Shown piece after piece: positions 50,501 to 57,736 of a stretch of DNA of 64,000 bases (positions are counted from its first letter, which is position 1; each line of letters starts with the position of its first letter). This DNA is from Candidatus Leptovillus gracilis. Lineage in GTDB: Bacteria > Chloroflexota > Anaerolineae > Promineifilales > Promineifilaceae. A program made the position numbers and the translations under genes. Location of the stretch: NCBI GenBank assembly GCA_016716065.1, contig JADJXA010000001.1, positions 496,001 to 560,000 of the forward strand. The letters run 5' to 3'. The notes beneath the pieces are model-generated. The model saw only the letters and a list, made by a program, of their open reading frames with translations. It was not told the DNA's origin and searched no databases.

Positions 50501-53348
50501 TGTTGGTGTCGGCCACCGACAATGCACCTGCCGGTTCGCTGTTCACCACCACATCATCAATCCACCAAGTGTGAGCAAAATCGCCACTGTAGCGGAAGGC
50601 CAAACAAACTGTCTCCTCAGCATAAGCGCTTAAGTCAAGCGATATGGGCGCGCCACGCCAGATAACAGTTACGCTGGGACCGGGAGTGTCATCAATTTCT
50701 GCCACTTCCACGAAATCACCAACGGTTGGATCGCAGCTAGCAGTAGAAATCAAGACACCGCTATATCCATAATCAGCCATCCATTGGCCTGCATCAATAA
50801 AGGTCAAGGCGCTTACGCCAGAGTCAAGCGTGATCTGCGGCGTTACCAGCCAACTATCCTGGTTGCCATCGCCCGATCCACCAAAAACGCGGCGCGCGGA
50901 GGCTGGTGCGCTGCTGGACTGAGCCGTATCACGTTCCCATGTAGTCGCGCCAGCGCCTGCAAGCTTATACACAGCCCAGCCTGCGGGTGGGAAGGTAGCA
51001 TCGGTGAACTGCTCGTTCAGCAGTTCAGCCGTCGGCGCAGCAACAGGCGCGGATGGGAACACTGCATCCGTTTCCAGGGCAATGCTGCCAAAGGCAAACA
51101 CGTTCACCGGCAAAGCGGAAACTTCAGCACTGATGGTCAGGACCTGTTCGGCTCCCGGCGCAATGGTGAAGGTGCTGGGTGTCACGGTGATGTTCAGGCC
51201 AGCCGGGCCGGAAACCGTCGCCGTGTAGGTAGCCGAGAAAGGCAGCACGCTCTTCGCCGTGCGCGTCCAGGTGCAGTTAGTGGCGCAGTTGTAGTTCACC
51301 ACACTCGGCTGGTTCAACGTTTTGGGATCGCCACCGATGGCCGGGTTGGCCGCCAGGTAATTGGCCCCGGTCTCGTTGAAGACCAGGCCGCTGGTGCTGG
51401 CCAGCGACAGATCGAGCAAGCCAGAGCCAACATCGAAGGGATCGGCCGGCGTAACGCCGTCTTCCTTCGTCAGGCCGCCTACAGCCGAGGTGGCCATAGC
51501 CGACTTAATTTCTGTCGGCGACCAGGTAGGCTGCAAAGCCACCATCAGCGCCGCCGCGCCCGCGCCGTGCGGCGAGGACATGGACGTGCCCTGGTAGAAG
51601 CCATATTGCACCACATTGGCGCCATCGGCGGCCACGGCCGCCAGAATGTTTACGCCAGGGGCAATGTAGTCTGGCTTGAGCAGTTCAAACTGGCTGGGGC
51701 CGCGCGAGCTAAAGCCAGCGACGATGTCTTCCCAGGCATTATCCACCAGATAGCTGGTAGCCGCGTTCACGCGGGCTGTCGCCGTGGGGTTGGCAATGAT
51801 GTAATCACGCAGCGCAATGCCACCATCCAGCGTCAGCATGAAAGCCGGGGGTGTACCGGTCAGGCCGCCACCCATGCTGATGGGCGGGCCACCAACGCTG
51901 TTGAAGACTACCACGCCGGTGGCGCCGGCGTTGGCGGCATTGGTCACCTTTACCAAAAAGGTGCAGCCACCGCGTTGAATCAGGGCCAGAGCGCCGTTGA
52001 AATAACCAGGCGCAAAAGCGGTGCAGCCATCGTTGTTGGCCGGGTCATAGCGGATGGGTCCAGTCACATCGGTCGGGATGGAGGTGAATTCGCCGGGCAC
52101 GGCCGCCAGCCCTTGCAGTGCTGCGGGCGTGGTCGGGCCGGTCACATCCAGGGTGTTGGCGACGACACGGTTGATGGTGCTGGCGGCAACGGCCGCATTC
52201 CACGGACCGGTCTTGGCCACTGTGCTGGCGCCGGGGCCAGCATTACCGGCTGAGGCGGAAACGAAGATACCGGCGTTGCTGGCATCCAGGAAAGCGATGT
52301 CCACCGGATCGTTCCAGGGGCTGTCGCTGCCGGAGATAGAGTAGTTCAGCACATCTACCTGGTCGTTGGCAATGGCCGAGTTCACCGCGGCTACGCTGGC
52401 GGTGCCAGGGCAGCTGGGGTTGCAGACCTTGTAGGCCACGATGTTGGCGCGGGGGGCAACACCCTGAATGCTGATGTCGTAGCTGGATGTCCCCACATCG
52501 AAGATAGCATCGTGACGATTGCCGCCGGAGGTGCTGGCGGTGTGGCTGCCATGCCCATCTAAATCTTCAGGGGAACCGCCCACCGGGTTGAGGCCGTAGG
52601 CGGCAATCAGCTTGCTGTTGCAGAAGCTGGGATTGGCAACGCACCAGCCGTTGTAAACACCAGCGCCGTAGGGATTGGTATGGCTGTAGGCATCACCATC
52701 GGTGGCGGCAAACGCCGGGTGCTGCGAATTGATGCCGGAGTCAATGACGCCGATGACCACGCCTTCACCACGAGTAGCGACGCCAGAACCCGTGTCGCCA
52801 TTCCAAACAGCCGGCGCACCGATATGAAGGGGGCCAACGTCGGTGGTGAGTTCACGCAAGGTGTCGCCGTAAACAGCCAGAACACCGGGCAGCGCCGCCA
52901 GACGCGCCGCTTCCTGGTGGTCTACGCGCACGGCTACACCGTTCAGAGCGGCGGTGTAATCAAACGCAACCTCAATCGAACGGCCCAGAGTCTGCTCCGC
53001 GCTGGCGGCAAAGGCGCTGTGCTGTTGGCTGAGGTAATCGGTATAAGCTTTGGACGCGGGCGAATTGGCGTCCAGCCGGCGCGCGCCGGTGGCTTGCGGG
53101 CTGGTGGCTTCCAGGCCAGCAATGCCGCCTGTGTAGCTGGCCAGAGATGGCTCGCTAAATTGAACGATATACAGCCCTGTTTCACTGACGCCATACAAAT
53201 TATCTACGGTTCTTTCGGCGGACAGTTGGGCCGTAGGCAGCGCCGTACCGCTGCCTTGCGTGTCGGCCAATGCAGTGTAGGCGACAGCAAATGAAGCTAT
53301 TAGTATCATCACCGTCAAAATCGTGAAAAATCGCGATTTGCTTCTCAT
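47337..53348 (-). CDS. Giant secreted subtilisin-like (S8) protease with PA and adhesin-like domains
   Basis: About 2003 residues before the frameshift, from ATG 53348 (AGGAAAGGG upstream). Signal peptide (8-29), inhibitor I9-like propeptide (about 55-170), S8 domain with catalytic Asp203 ('VIDSGI'), His266 ('DGHGSHTAS'), oxyanion Asn369 ('SAGNAG') and Ser589 ('GTSMSSPHGAG'). A PA domain is inserted at about 430-500. Then come a cleaved-adhesin/MAM-like domain ('DSWLVTPQITLDSG'), several choice-of-anchor modules ending 'CxxSNDPxTPLVxVP', and DUF4397. Likely cell-surface or released protein-degrading enzyme. Confidence 0.92.
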   Translation of the reverse strand: MRSKSRFFTILTVMILIASFAVAYTALADTQGSGTALPTAQLSAERTVDNLYGVSETGLYIVQFSEPSLASYTGGIAGLEATSPQATGARRLDANSPASKAYTDYLSQQHSAFAASAEQTLGRSIEVAFDYTAALNGVAVRVDHQEAARLAALPGVLAVYGDTLRELTTDVGPLHIGAPAVWNGDTGSGVATRGEGVVIGVIDSGINSQHPAFAATDGDAYSHTNPYGAGVYNGWCVANPSFCNSKLIAAYGLNPVGGSPEDLDGHGSHTASTSGGNRHDAIFDVGTSSYDISIQGVAPRANIVAYKVCNPSCPGTASVAAVNSAIANDQVDVLNYSISGSDSPWNDPVDIAFLDASNAGIFVSASAGNAGPGASTVAKTGPWNAAVAASTINRVVANTLDVTGPTTPAALQGLAAVPGEFTSIPTDVTGPIRYDPANNDGCTAFAPGYFNGALALIQRGGCTFLVKVTNAANAGATGVVVFNSVGGPPISMGGGLTGTPPAFMLTLDGGIALRDYIIANPTATARVNAATSYLVDNAWEDIVAGFSSRGPSQFELLKPDYIAPGVNILAAVAADGANVVQYGFYQGTSMSSPHGAGAAALMVALQPTWSPTEIKSAMATSAVGGLTKEDGVTPADPFDVGSGLLDLSLASTSGLVFNETGANYLAANPAIGGDPKTLNQPSVVNYNCATNCTWTRTAKSVLPFSATYTATVSGPAGLNITVTPSTFTIAPGAEQVLTISAEVSALPVNVFAFGSIALETDAVFPSAPVAAPTAELLNEQFTDATFPPAGWAVYKLAGAGATTWERDTAQSSSAPASARRVFGGSGDGNQDSWLVTPQITLDSGVSALTFIDAGQWMADYGYSGVLISTASCDPTVGDFVEVAEIDDTPGPSVTVIWRGAPISLDLSAYAEETVCLAFRYSGDFAHTWWIDDVVVNSEPAGALSVADTNIPVVVKPTNAVPDINVAPTSLSATQAPDTTTNQTLNIGNIGTAPLIWNIAEAPLAIRLELNGESPDAPDAPDAPIILSVDDGSGENAIGVGGSQFLWLNRFTPSAGQFPVVLDQVDVMFGYPASTGGINVGELVDIYLYEDADGNPANGAVHRASLTGQAVQAVNGTTWSTYNLAAPVTFNGPGDILIAVVNRTAGVTAGTFPAVIDQSSSSQLRSWAGFGAVPGNPPTLPLPTFGIIDSFGANFAGNWLVRGFGTANAACDTPADVPWLSLAPTGGTTAGGGSSPVTVSFNSTGLALGTYTAILCVNSNDPTTPLVEVPVSLTVEVITDVPNINVDPLTIASTQAGDTTTQQALSIGNTGTADLTWNIFEDATLAPLADWDDNFDSYATGSQLHGQGGWKGWFNDPTAGALISSAQAQSTPNSVAILTTSDLVHEYNETSGQWVYTAWQYIPTDFAGASYFIMLNSYDDAGSNLNWSAQLKFDSATNLVSNDGGVNPGTLPLIKGQWVELRLEINLDADTGAVYYNNQLLYQGTWSGQVSGGGAVRIGAVDLFASGASVIYYDDLSLVDVTPPAICDAPADIPWASLAPSNGTTTPGNATDVTVTLDSTGLADGSYNANLCVASNDPDAGPGNGTDLVVVPLALTVAGDPPTIAVDPADLSSLQLADTQATLPLNIANDGSSDLNWDAFTWNPVVAGTGLSPQFAPAAGQNGQRGANTAASAAPTASDALLGDFTEGFDDITNLPGWFAQNNSTTIGTTGWFQGNSTVFPAHAGAATAYIGANFNNTTGAGTISNWLLTPELTLNNGDTFSFWTRTVDTPAFPDRLELRLSTAGASTNVGTAPTDIGDFTTLLLEVNPTLTTSGYPNVWTQFTVTLSGVPNGATGRFAFRYFVTNGGPSGSNSDYIGIDSVEYVSAAPTTCDAPVSIPWVTVSPISGTLAGGANVDLGVTFDSTGLTTGVYTGTLCISSNDPVTPLVTVPLTLTVADPTYLRVAHLAPFAADPGTAVTVTLNGAPALTNFAYGDSTSYIELPEGRMTWLSSPAAAPPRPSLAR

Positions 53349-53494
53349 GAATTTTTTCCCTTTCCTATTGTTTTGGTTGCCTATCAGCCAATTGAGGTAT
53401 GTGAATGACATGCGGACAGGCTTTTGTAAACCAATTCACTTGGTCGCCGGGTCAAACTGACCGGGCTTGACTATTCAGGTACAACAGCAACGGA

Positions 53495-53517
53495 TCAACC
53501 CATATAGTCTCCTCCTT
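53495..53517 (-). promoter_or_regulatory. Two-codon minigene with strong ribosome site in the protease leader
   Basis: Minus-strand AAGGAGGA (53510-53517), 6 bases, then ATG GGT TGA (53503-53495). It lies about 150 bases before the protease start. It may be chance, or a leader element that loads ribosomes. Confidence 0.35.
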
Positions 53518-53599
53518 AATGAGATATGGCTCAGCTTGTTTTCGATGTTTAACCAGTTATCTACCACTTAAATACAGGCTTCTGTATTGGCGACAAACG

Positions 53600-53730
53600 G
53601 CTAGTAGCCGTAAACCGTAATCCATATCCCGTTTTCCGTTGGCATTTGTCAGAGGTAGCGGCCTACGGAATAACGGTCACAAAGTGGTCGTGCAACGACA
53701 TTGCGGATTACCGAATACGTACACTAGAAA
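53600..53730 (-). repeat. Palindromic dispersed repeat, copy D (interrupted)
   Basis: Inverse orientation: CTAGTAGCCGTAAACCGTAA ... GGCATTTGTCAGAGGTAGCG ... GCGGATTACCGAATACGTAC. An extra ~27 bases (around 53675-53702) interrupt the right arm. The rest of 53349-54173 has no gene that I can support. Confidence 0.7.
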
Positions 53731-54030
53731 CCCGGTCCACCAACAAGAATAAGCGATCAGAGGAAAATCAAATAGATAACGATTGTTTTCCGGTCTACTG
53801 CCCGAAAAAGCTTCGCCTGACATCACGAGATTGCAGTTAGGGCTACCTCGAAAGAAAAAGAAACATTGGAGAAAATACCTGATTGAGAATTTTGCTAAAT
53901 CTCTGTGTCATGATAGGGTTTGTGTTGGAGTCTAAAACCCAATTTGTTTGGGGATTGAAAGACACTGCATAAAAAGTTGAATTTTAGAAACATCCATGCC
54001 TGCGTCTTCTTGAAATGCGCGTGGTGAAAG

Positions 54031-54047
54031 GTTGACACTGTGTCAAC
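54031..54047. promoter_or_regulatory. Inverted repeat upstream of the lactate permease gene
   Basis: GTTGACAC-T-GTGTCAAC, a perfect 8-1-8 inverted repeat 127 bases before the ATG, of operator size. The bound regulator is unknown; no regulator gene is adjacent. Confidence 0.5.
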
Positions 54048-54173
54048 TGCTTATCTGACTAGTTGATTTTAAGCCTTTTGCCGTTCATCGTCAAATCAAA
54101 TTGTCTGAAAATACAGGTAACGGAGGAGCAGAAATCAGGCATCAATCACCCTGTTGGACTGTAATGCTTTGTT

Positions 54174-55721
54174 ATGGACCTACCATTTCTCACAATCCCT
54201 AACGTTTTAGCGGCGGCGGCGCCGATTCTGGTTGTGTTGTATTTGATGGTTGGACGCCACTGGCCTGGGGAGCGGGCGGGGGTGGTGGGTTGGGTTACGG
54301 CCGTTTGCCTCAGTCTGCTCTTTTTTGGGGCCAATCTGCCCCTGCTGTGGGTGGCCGTCGGCCGCGCCGTGCTGCTGTCGTTGTTCGTGTTGTACATTAT
54401 CTGGATGGCTTTGCTGCTGTACCACACGGTGAATGAAGCGGGGGCCATCGAGGCCATCGGCCGTGAGCTGCCGTTGTTAACCCAGGATAAAGCGGCGCAG
54501 GCGCTGCTGTTGGCCTGGATTTTTGGCTCTTTTTTGCAGGGCGCGTCTGGTTATGGCGTGCCGGCGGCGGTGGTTGCGCCGCTGCTGCTGGCGTTGGGGT
54601 TTGGCGCCACCGAAGCGGTGACGATGGCTCTGATCGGCCACGCCTGGGCGGTGACGTTCGGCTCGCTGGGGTCGTCGTTTTTGTCGTTGGTGGCGGCCAC
54701 AGGGCTGCCGGGCGAGGAATTGGCCGGGCCGACGGCCGTGATGCTGGCCGTGTGCTGCCTGGGCAGCGGCTTGAGTGTGTTGTGGCTGGCGGGTGGCTCT
54801 ACGGCCGTGCGCCAGCGCGGCCTCTTTTTGTTGGGCATGACGGCCGTGATGGCCGGGACACAGTGGGCGGCCGCCCGCGCCGGGTTGTGGACGCTGGCCG
54901 CATTTGGGGCCGGTTTGGCCGGGTTGGTGGCGGCTATCTTCCTTTTTACGCGTCGGCGGCCGGCGCAAACGGCGGGTTTTCAGGCCCGGCGGTTTGCCGC
55001 CGCCTTTGCGCCTTACGCCATTTTAATTGGGGTGGTGCTGATTGGGCAGTTTGTGTTGGGCGATTTTTTGGGTCAGGTGCAGATCAACGCCTGGTTTCCG
55101 GGCGTGACGACTGATTTTGGCTGGCAAACGGCCGCCGGACCAGGCCGTTCGATTGACCTGTTTGGACATGGCGGGGCGCTGCTGCTGTATGCCAGCCTGC
55201 TGGCTTTTGCCTGGTTTCGCTGGCGGGGAGTGTTTCCGGCAGCCGATGGCCGACTGCGGGTGTATGACGGCCGTACCATGCTGCGCCGCACCTGGCGCGG
55301 TTCATTGAAGCCAACGGTGGGCATCTTCACGCTGGTGGCCATGGCCACGGTGATGCAGCACGCCGGGATGACCCAACTGTTAGCCGTCGCCCTCAGCAGC
55401 GTCGCCGGGCCGGTTTACCCGCTGGTTAGCCCGTTTATCGGCGCGTTGGGGGCGTTTATGACCGGCAGCAATACCAACAGCAATGTGGTTTTTGGCGAAT
55501 TACAACGGCAAACGGCCGTTACCCTGGGTTTGCCCGTGCCCATCATTCTGGCGGCGCAGACAGCCGGTGGGGCTGTCGGCAGCACCTTTGCCCCGGCCAA
55601 AGTGATTGTGGGATGCAGCACCGCGCCGGGCGCTGATGACGGCCGTGTGCTGCGTTTGACGGCCGTTTATGGGCTGGGCATCATTCTGGCTGTCGCCCTG
55701 GTCGCCTGGCTGTTGGCCTGA
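54174..55721 (+). CDS. lctP: L-lactate permease family transporter (LctP)
   Basis: 515 residues, about 12-13 membrane helices. Family signatures include 'FLQGASGYGVPAAVVAPLLL', 'GSLGSSFLSLV' and 'MTGSNTNSNVVFGELQ' near 430. It imports lactate or glycolate with protons. No lactate dehydrogenase gene is adjacent, so the substrate is inferred from the family. The ATG 54174 lacks a close ribosome site; CGGAGGAG occurs 50 bases upstream without a matching start. Confidence 0.88.
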   Translation: MDLPFLTIPNVLAAAAPILVVLYLMVGRHWPGERAGVVGWVTAVCLSLLFFGANLPLLWVAVGRAVLLSLFVLYIIWMALLLYHTVNEAGAIEAIGRELPLLTQDKAAQALLLAWIFGSFLQGASGYGVPAAVVAPLLLALGFGATEAVTMALIGHAWAVTFGSLGSSFLSLVAATGLPGEELAGPTAVMLAVCCLGSGLSVLWLAGGSTAVRQRGLFLLGMTAVMAGTQWAAARAGLWTLAAFGAGLAGLVAAIFLFTRRRPAQTAGFQARRFAAAFAPYAILIGVVLIGQFVLGDFLGQVQINAWFPGVTTDFGWQTAAGPGRSIDLFGHGGALLLYASLLAFAWFRWRGVFPAADGRLRVYDGRTMLRRTWRGSLKPTVGIFTLVAMATVMQHAGMTQLLAVALSSVAGPVYPLVSPFIGALGAFMTGSNTNSNVVFGELQRQTAVTLGLPVPIILAAQTAGGAVGSTFAPAKVIVGCSTAPGADDGRVLRLTAVYGLGIILAVALVAWLLA

Positions 55722-55742
55722 TGATTGGCGATTCGTTGGCCG

Positions 55743-56369
55743 CTACAAAACCACTGGCGACTGCTGCACCCGGCAGTGATGGGCCTCGATAATGCTCAAA
55801 ATCTGCTGCACGGCGCGCTCCTGCCCCCCCTCGGCATTGACGACAAAGTAATCAAATTCATCGGTGCGCTTCATTTCCTGGCGCGCTGTGGCAATCCGCA
55901 GGCTCAACCCCTCGCCCGTTTCCGATTTGCGCTCGCGCAAGCGCCGCTCCAACTCATCTTCCGATTCCGACATCAGGAAGACGTGGACGACGTTGGGCAC
56001 CAGCTTGCGAATAGTAGCCGCGCCCTGCACGTCTACGCGCATAATCACGTCGCGGCCGCTGGTCAGGGCATCGCGTATCTGCTGCTTGGGAATTCCTTTA
56101 TAGTCGTTATAAACGATGGCGTACTCCAGCAGTTCGTTCTCTTCGATCATGCGGGCAAATTCATCGTTGGACACAAAAAAATAATCCTGCCCATGCACTT
56201 CCCCAGGACGTGGCGGGCGGGTCGTGGCCGTTACCACAAAATAGAAGTTGTCCGGCCGCCGATCAATCAACTGCCGGGCGATGGTATCTTTGCCCACCCC
56301 GGAAGGCCCCGAAATGACCATGAGTACCGGATAGCTGGGTCTTTGATAGAGGTTCTCTTCGGGAATCAT
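55743..56369 (-). CDS. gmk: Guanylate kinase
   Basis: 208 residues from ATG 56369. P-loop 'ISGPSGVGKDTIARQL', GMP-binding 'VTATTRPPRPGEVHGQDYFF' and lid 'RRLRERKSETGEGLSLRI'. It makes GDP from GMP. Convergent with the permease gene. An upstream ATG at 56510 would add a non-homologous extension and is rejected. Confidence 0.95.
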   Translation of the reverse strand: MIPEENLYQRPSYPVLMVISGPSGVGKDTIARQLIDRRPDNFYFVVTATTRPPRPGEVHGQDYFFVSNDEFARMIEENELLEYAIVYNDYKGIPKQQIRDALTSGRDVIMRVDVQGAATIRKLVPNVVHVFLMSESEDELERRLRERKSETGEGLSLRIATARQEMKRTDEFDYFVVNAEGGQERAVQQILSIIEAHHCRVQQSPVVL

Positions 56370-56572
56370 AGTTGCACCTGTTTTCGACGAAAGTATAATG
56401 TTTTGCAGTCTGGCGCGATTTGCCACCACTTCTGGCAGCGCAACACGATTAGGCAAACCGCGCTGCACTGGTGACAGCAAAAAACGCCGATGTCCAGTAA
56501 TATGTTGCATCTGTGGCGCACTTTTGGGAGTGCGCTACAGCATTAACCTCGAAGAGTCAATGAAGGGATATT

Positions 56573-56944
56573 ATGCCTGTTTATGAATTTCGCTGCCAGG
56601 ATTGCCGCCGGCCGGTGCGCCTGGCTTTTACCTTTGCTGAATACGGCACGGTCCAACCCACCTGTCCCCACTGCCACAGCAGCAACCTCAAACGGCGCAT
56701 CGGCCGTATCGCCGTCGCCAAATCGGAAGACGCGCGGCTGGATTCGATGATGGACGACAGCGCGTTGGCCGGCCTGGATGAGGAAGACCCGCAGGCTATC
56801 GGCCGTTTCATGCGTAAAATGAGCCGGGAGATGGGCGAGGACATGGGTGACGAGTTTAACGAGGTGGTGGATCGACTGGAAAGCGGCGAGTCGCCGGAAG
56901 CCATCGAATCTGCCCTGCCAGATTTGGGTGGCGATCTTGCGTAA
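56573..56944 (+). CDS. FmdB-type zinc-ribbon protein
   Basis: 123 residues. N-terminal 'MPVYEFRCQDCRRP' and 'PTCPHCHSSNLKRRIGRIAV' give the two CxxC knuckles of the FmdB/CxxC regulatory-protein family. An acidic C-terminal helical tail follows ('DEEDPQAIGRFMRKMSREMG'). Role unknown; often considered a putative regulator. GAAGGGAT precedes ATG. Confidence 0.88.
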   Translation: MPVYEFRCQDCRRPVRLAFTFAEYGTVQPTCPHCHSSNLKRRIGRIAVAKSEDARLDSMMDDSALAGLDEEDPQAIGRFMRKMSREMGEDMGDEFNEVVDRLESGESPEAIESALPDLGGDLA

Positions 56945-56983
56945 GCCGTGTTCCGTGTTCCGTAAGTCGTTAGACAACTGTAT

Positions 56984-57022
56984 ACGGATTACGGATTACG
57001 GATTACGGATTACGGATTACGG
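56984..57022 (+). repeat. ACGGATT heptamer array overlapping the tmk 3' end
   Basis: Five and a half tandem ACGGATT units. On the minus strand they encode the last residues and stop of tmk. Related 'TTCCGTG' units precede it (56947-56965). Confidence 0.9.
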
Positions 57023-57647
57023 CCAAAAGCGGCTGACGTAAACGCGACAACACGGCCGTACACAATTCCCCACTTACTTCCTCTACCGAACGGTTGGCGT
57101 CAACTGTTAGCCAACGCGACGGCTCGGCGGCGGCCATCGTGTGGTAGCCCTGCCGCACCCGCTGATGAAAGCTGACCGCCTCCAGGTCCAGACGGTTCAT
57201 CTCCTCACCGCCCACCTGGCGGCGGGCCAGGCCGCGTTCCACGTCTATATCCAGCAAAATCGTCAGGTCAGGTTGCAGGCCACCGGTGGCAATGTGAGTC
57301 AGGCTGTGCAGGTCGGCCAGAGGCAGGCCACGGCCGTAGCCCTGGTAGGCGATGGTGCTGTCGGCAAAGCGGTCGCATAAGACCACCTGCCCGGCGGCCA
57401 GAGCCGGCCGAATCAGTTCAGCCACGTGTTGGGCGCGGGAAGCGGCATAGAGCAGAACTTCGGTGACGGCCGTCATCTCCCCATTAGCCACATCATGCAA
57501 ACAGGCGCGAATCTGGTCGCCGATGCGCGTGCCACCCGGCTCGCGGGTTTGCCGCACAACAAAGCCTTGCCCGCGCAAAAACGCGGCCAACAGCCCAATC
57601 TGGCTCGATTTGCCGCTGCCTTCTGGTCCTTCGAGGGTGATGAACAT
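57003..57647 (-). CDS. tmk: Thymidylate kinase
   Basis: 214 residues. P-loop 'LEGPEGSGKSSQ', 'DRFADSTIAYQGYGRG' and lid region 'RRQVGGEEMNRLDLE'. It phosphorylates dTMP to dTDP. The last residues 'AVIRNP' and the stop come from the ACGGATT array, so the native end was probably replaced by repeat DNA. First gene downstream of the heptamer array on the minus strand. Confidence 0.95.
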   Translation of the reverse strand: MFITLEGPEGSGKSSQIGLLAAFLRGQGFVVRQTREPGGTRIGDQIRACLHDVANGEMTAVTEVLLYAASRAQHVAELIRPALAAGQVVLCDRFADSTIAYQGYGRGLPLADLHSLTHIATGGLQPDLTILLDIDVERGLARRQVGGEEMNRLDLEAVSFHQRVRQGYHTMAAAEPSRWLTVDANRSVEEVSGELCTAVLSRLRQPLLAVIRNP

Positions 57648-57660
57648 ATGGTGGTGGGGA

Positions 57661-57734
57661 GTCAGTGTTCAGTGTTCAGTGTTCAGTGTTCAGTGTTCAG
57701 TAAACTGAAAACTGAACACTGAACACTGATTACT
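57661..57734. repeat. Inverted CAGTGTT heptamer array between tmk and the R3H gene
   Basis: Five CAGTGTT units followed by AAACTGAAA and units of the complement (CTGAACA), so the whole array can fold into a long hairpin between the two minus-strand genes. Confidence 0.85.
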
Positions 57735-57736
57735 GC

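Noticed and set aside
53929..53971. CRISPR-repeat-like string ending GGGGATTGAAAG
   Set aside because: Only one copy is present, with no spacers or cas genes, so it is not an array.
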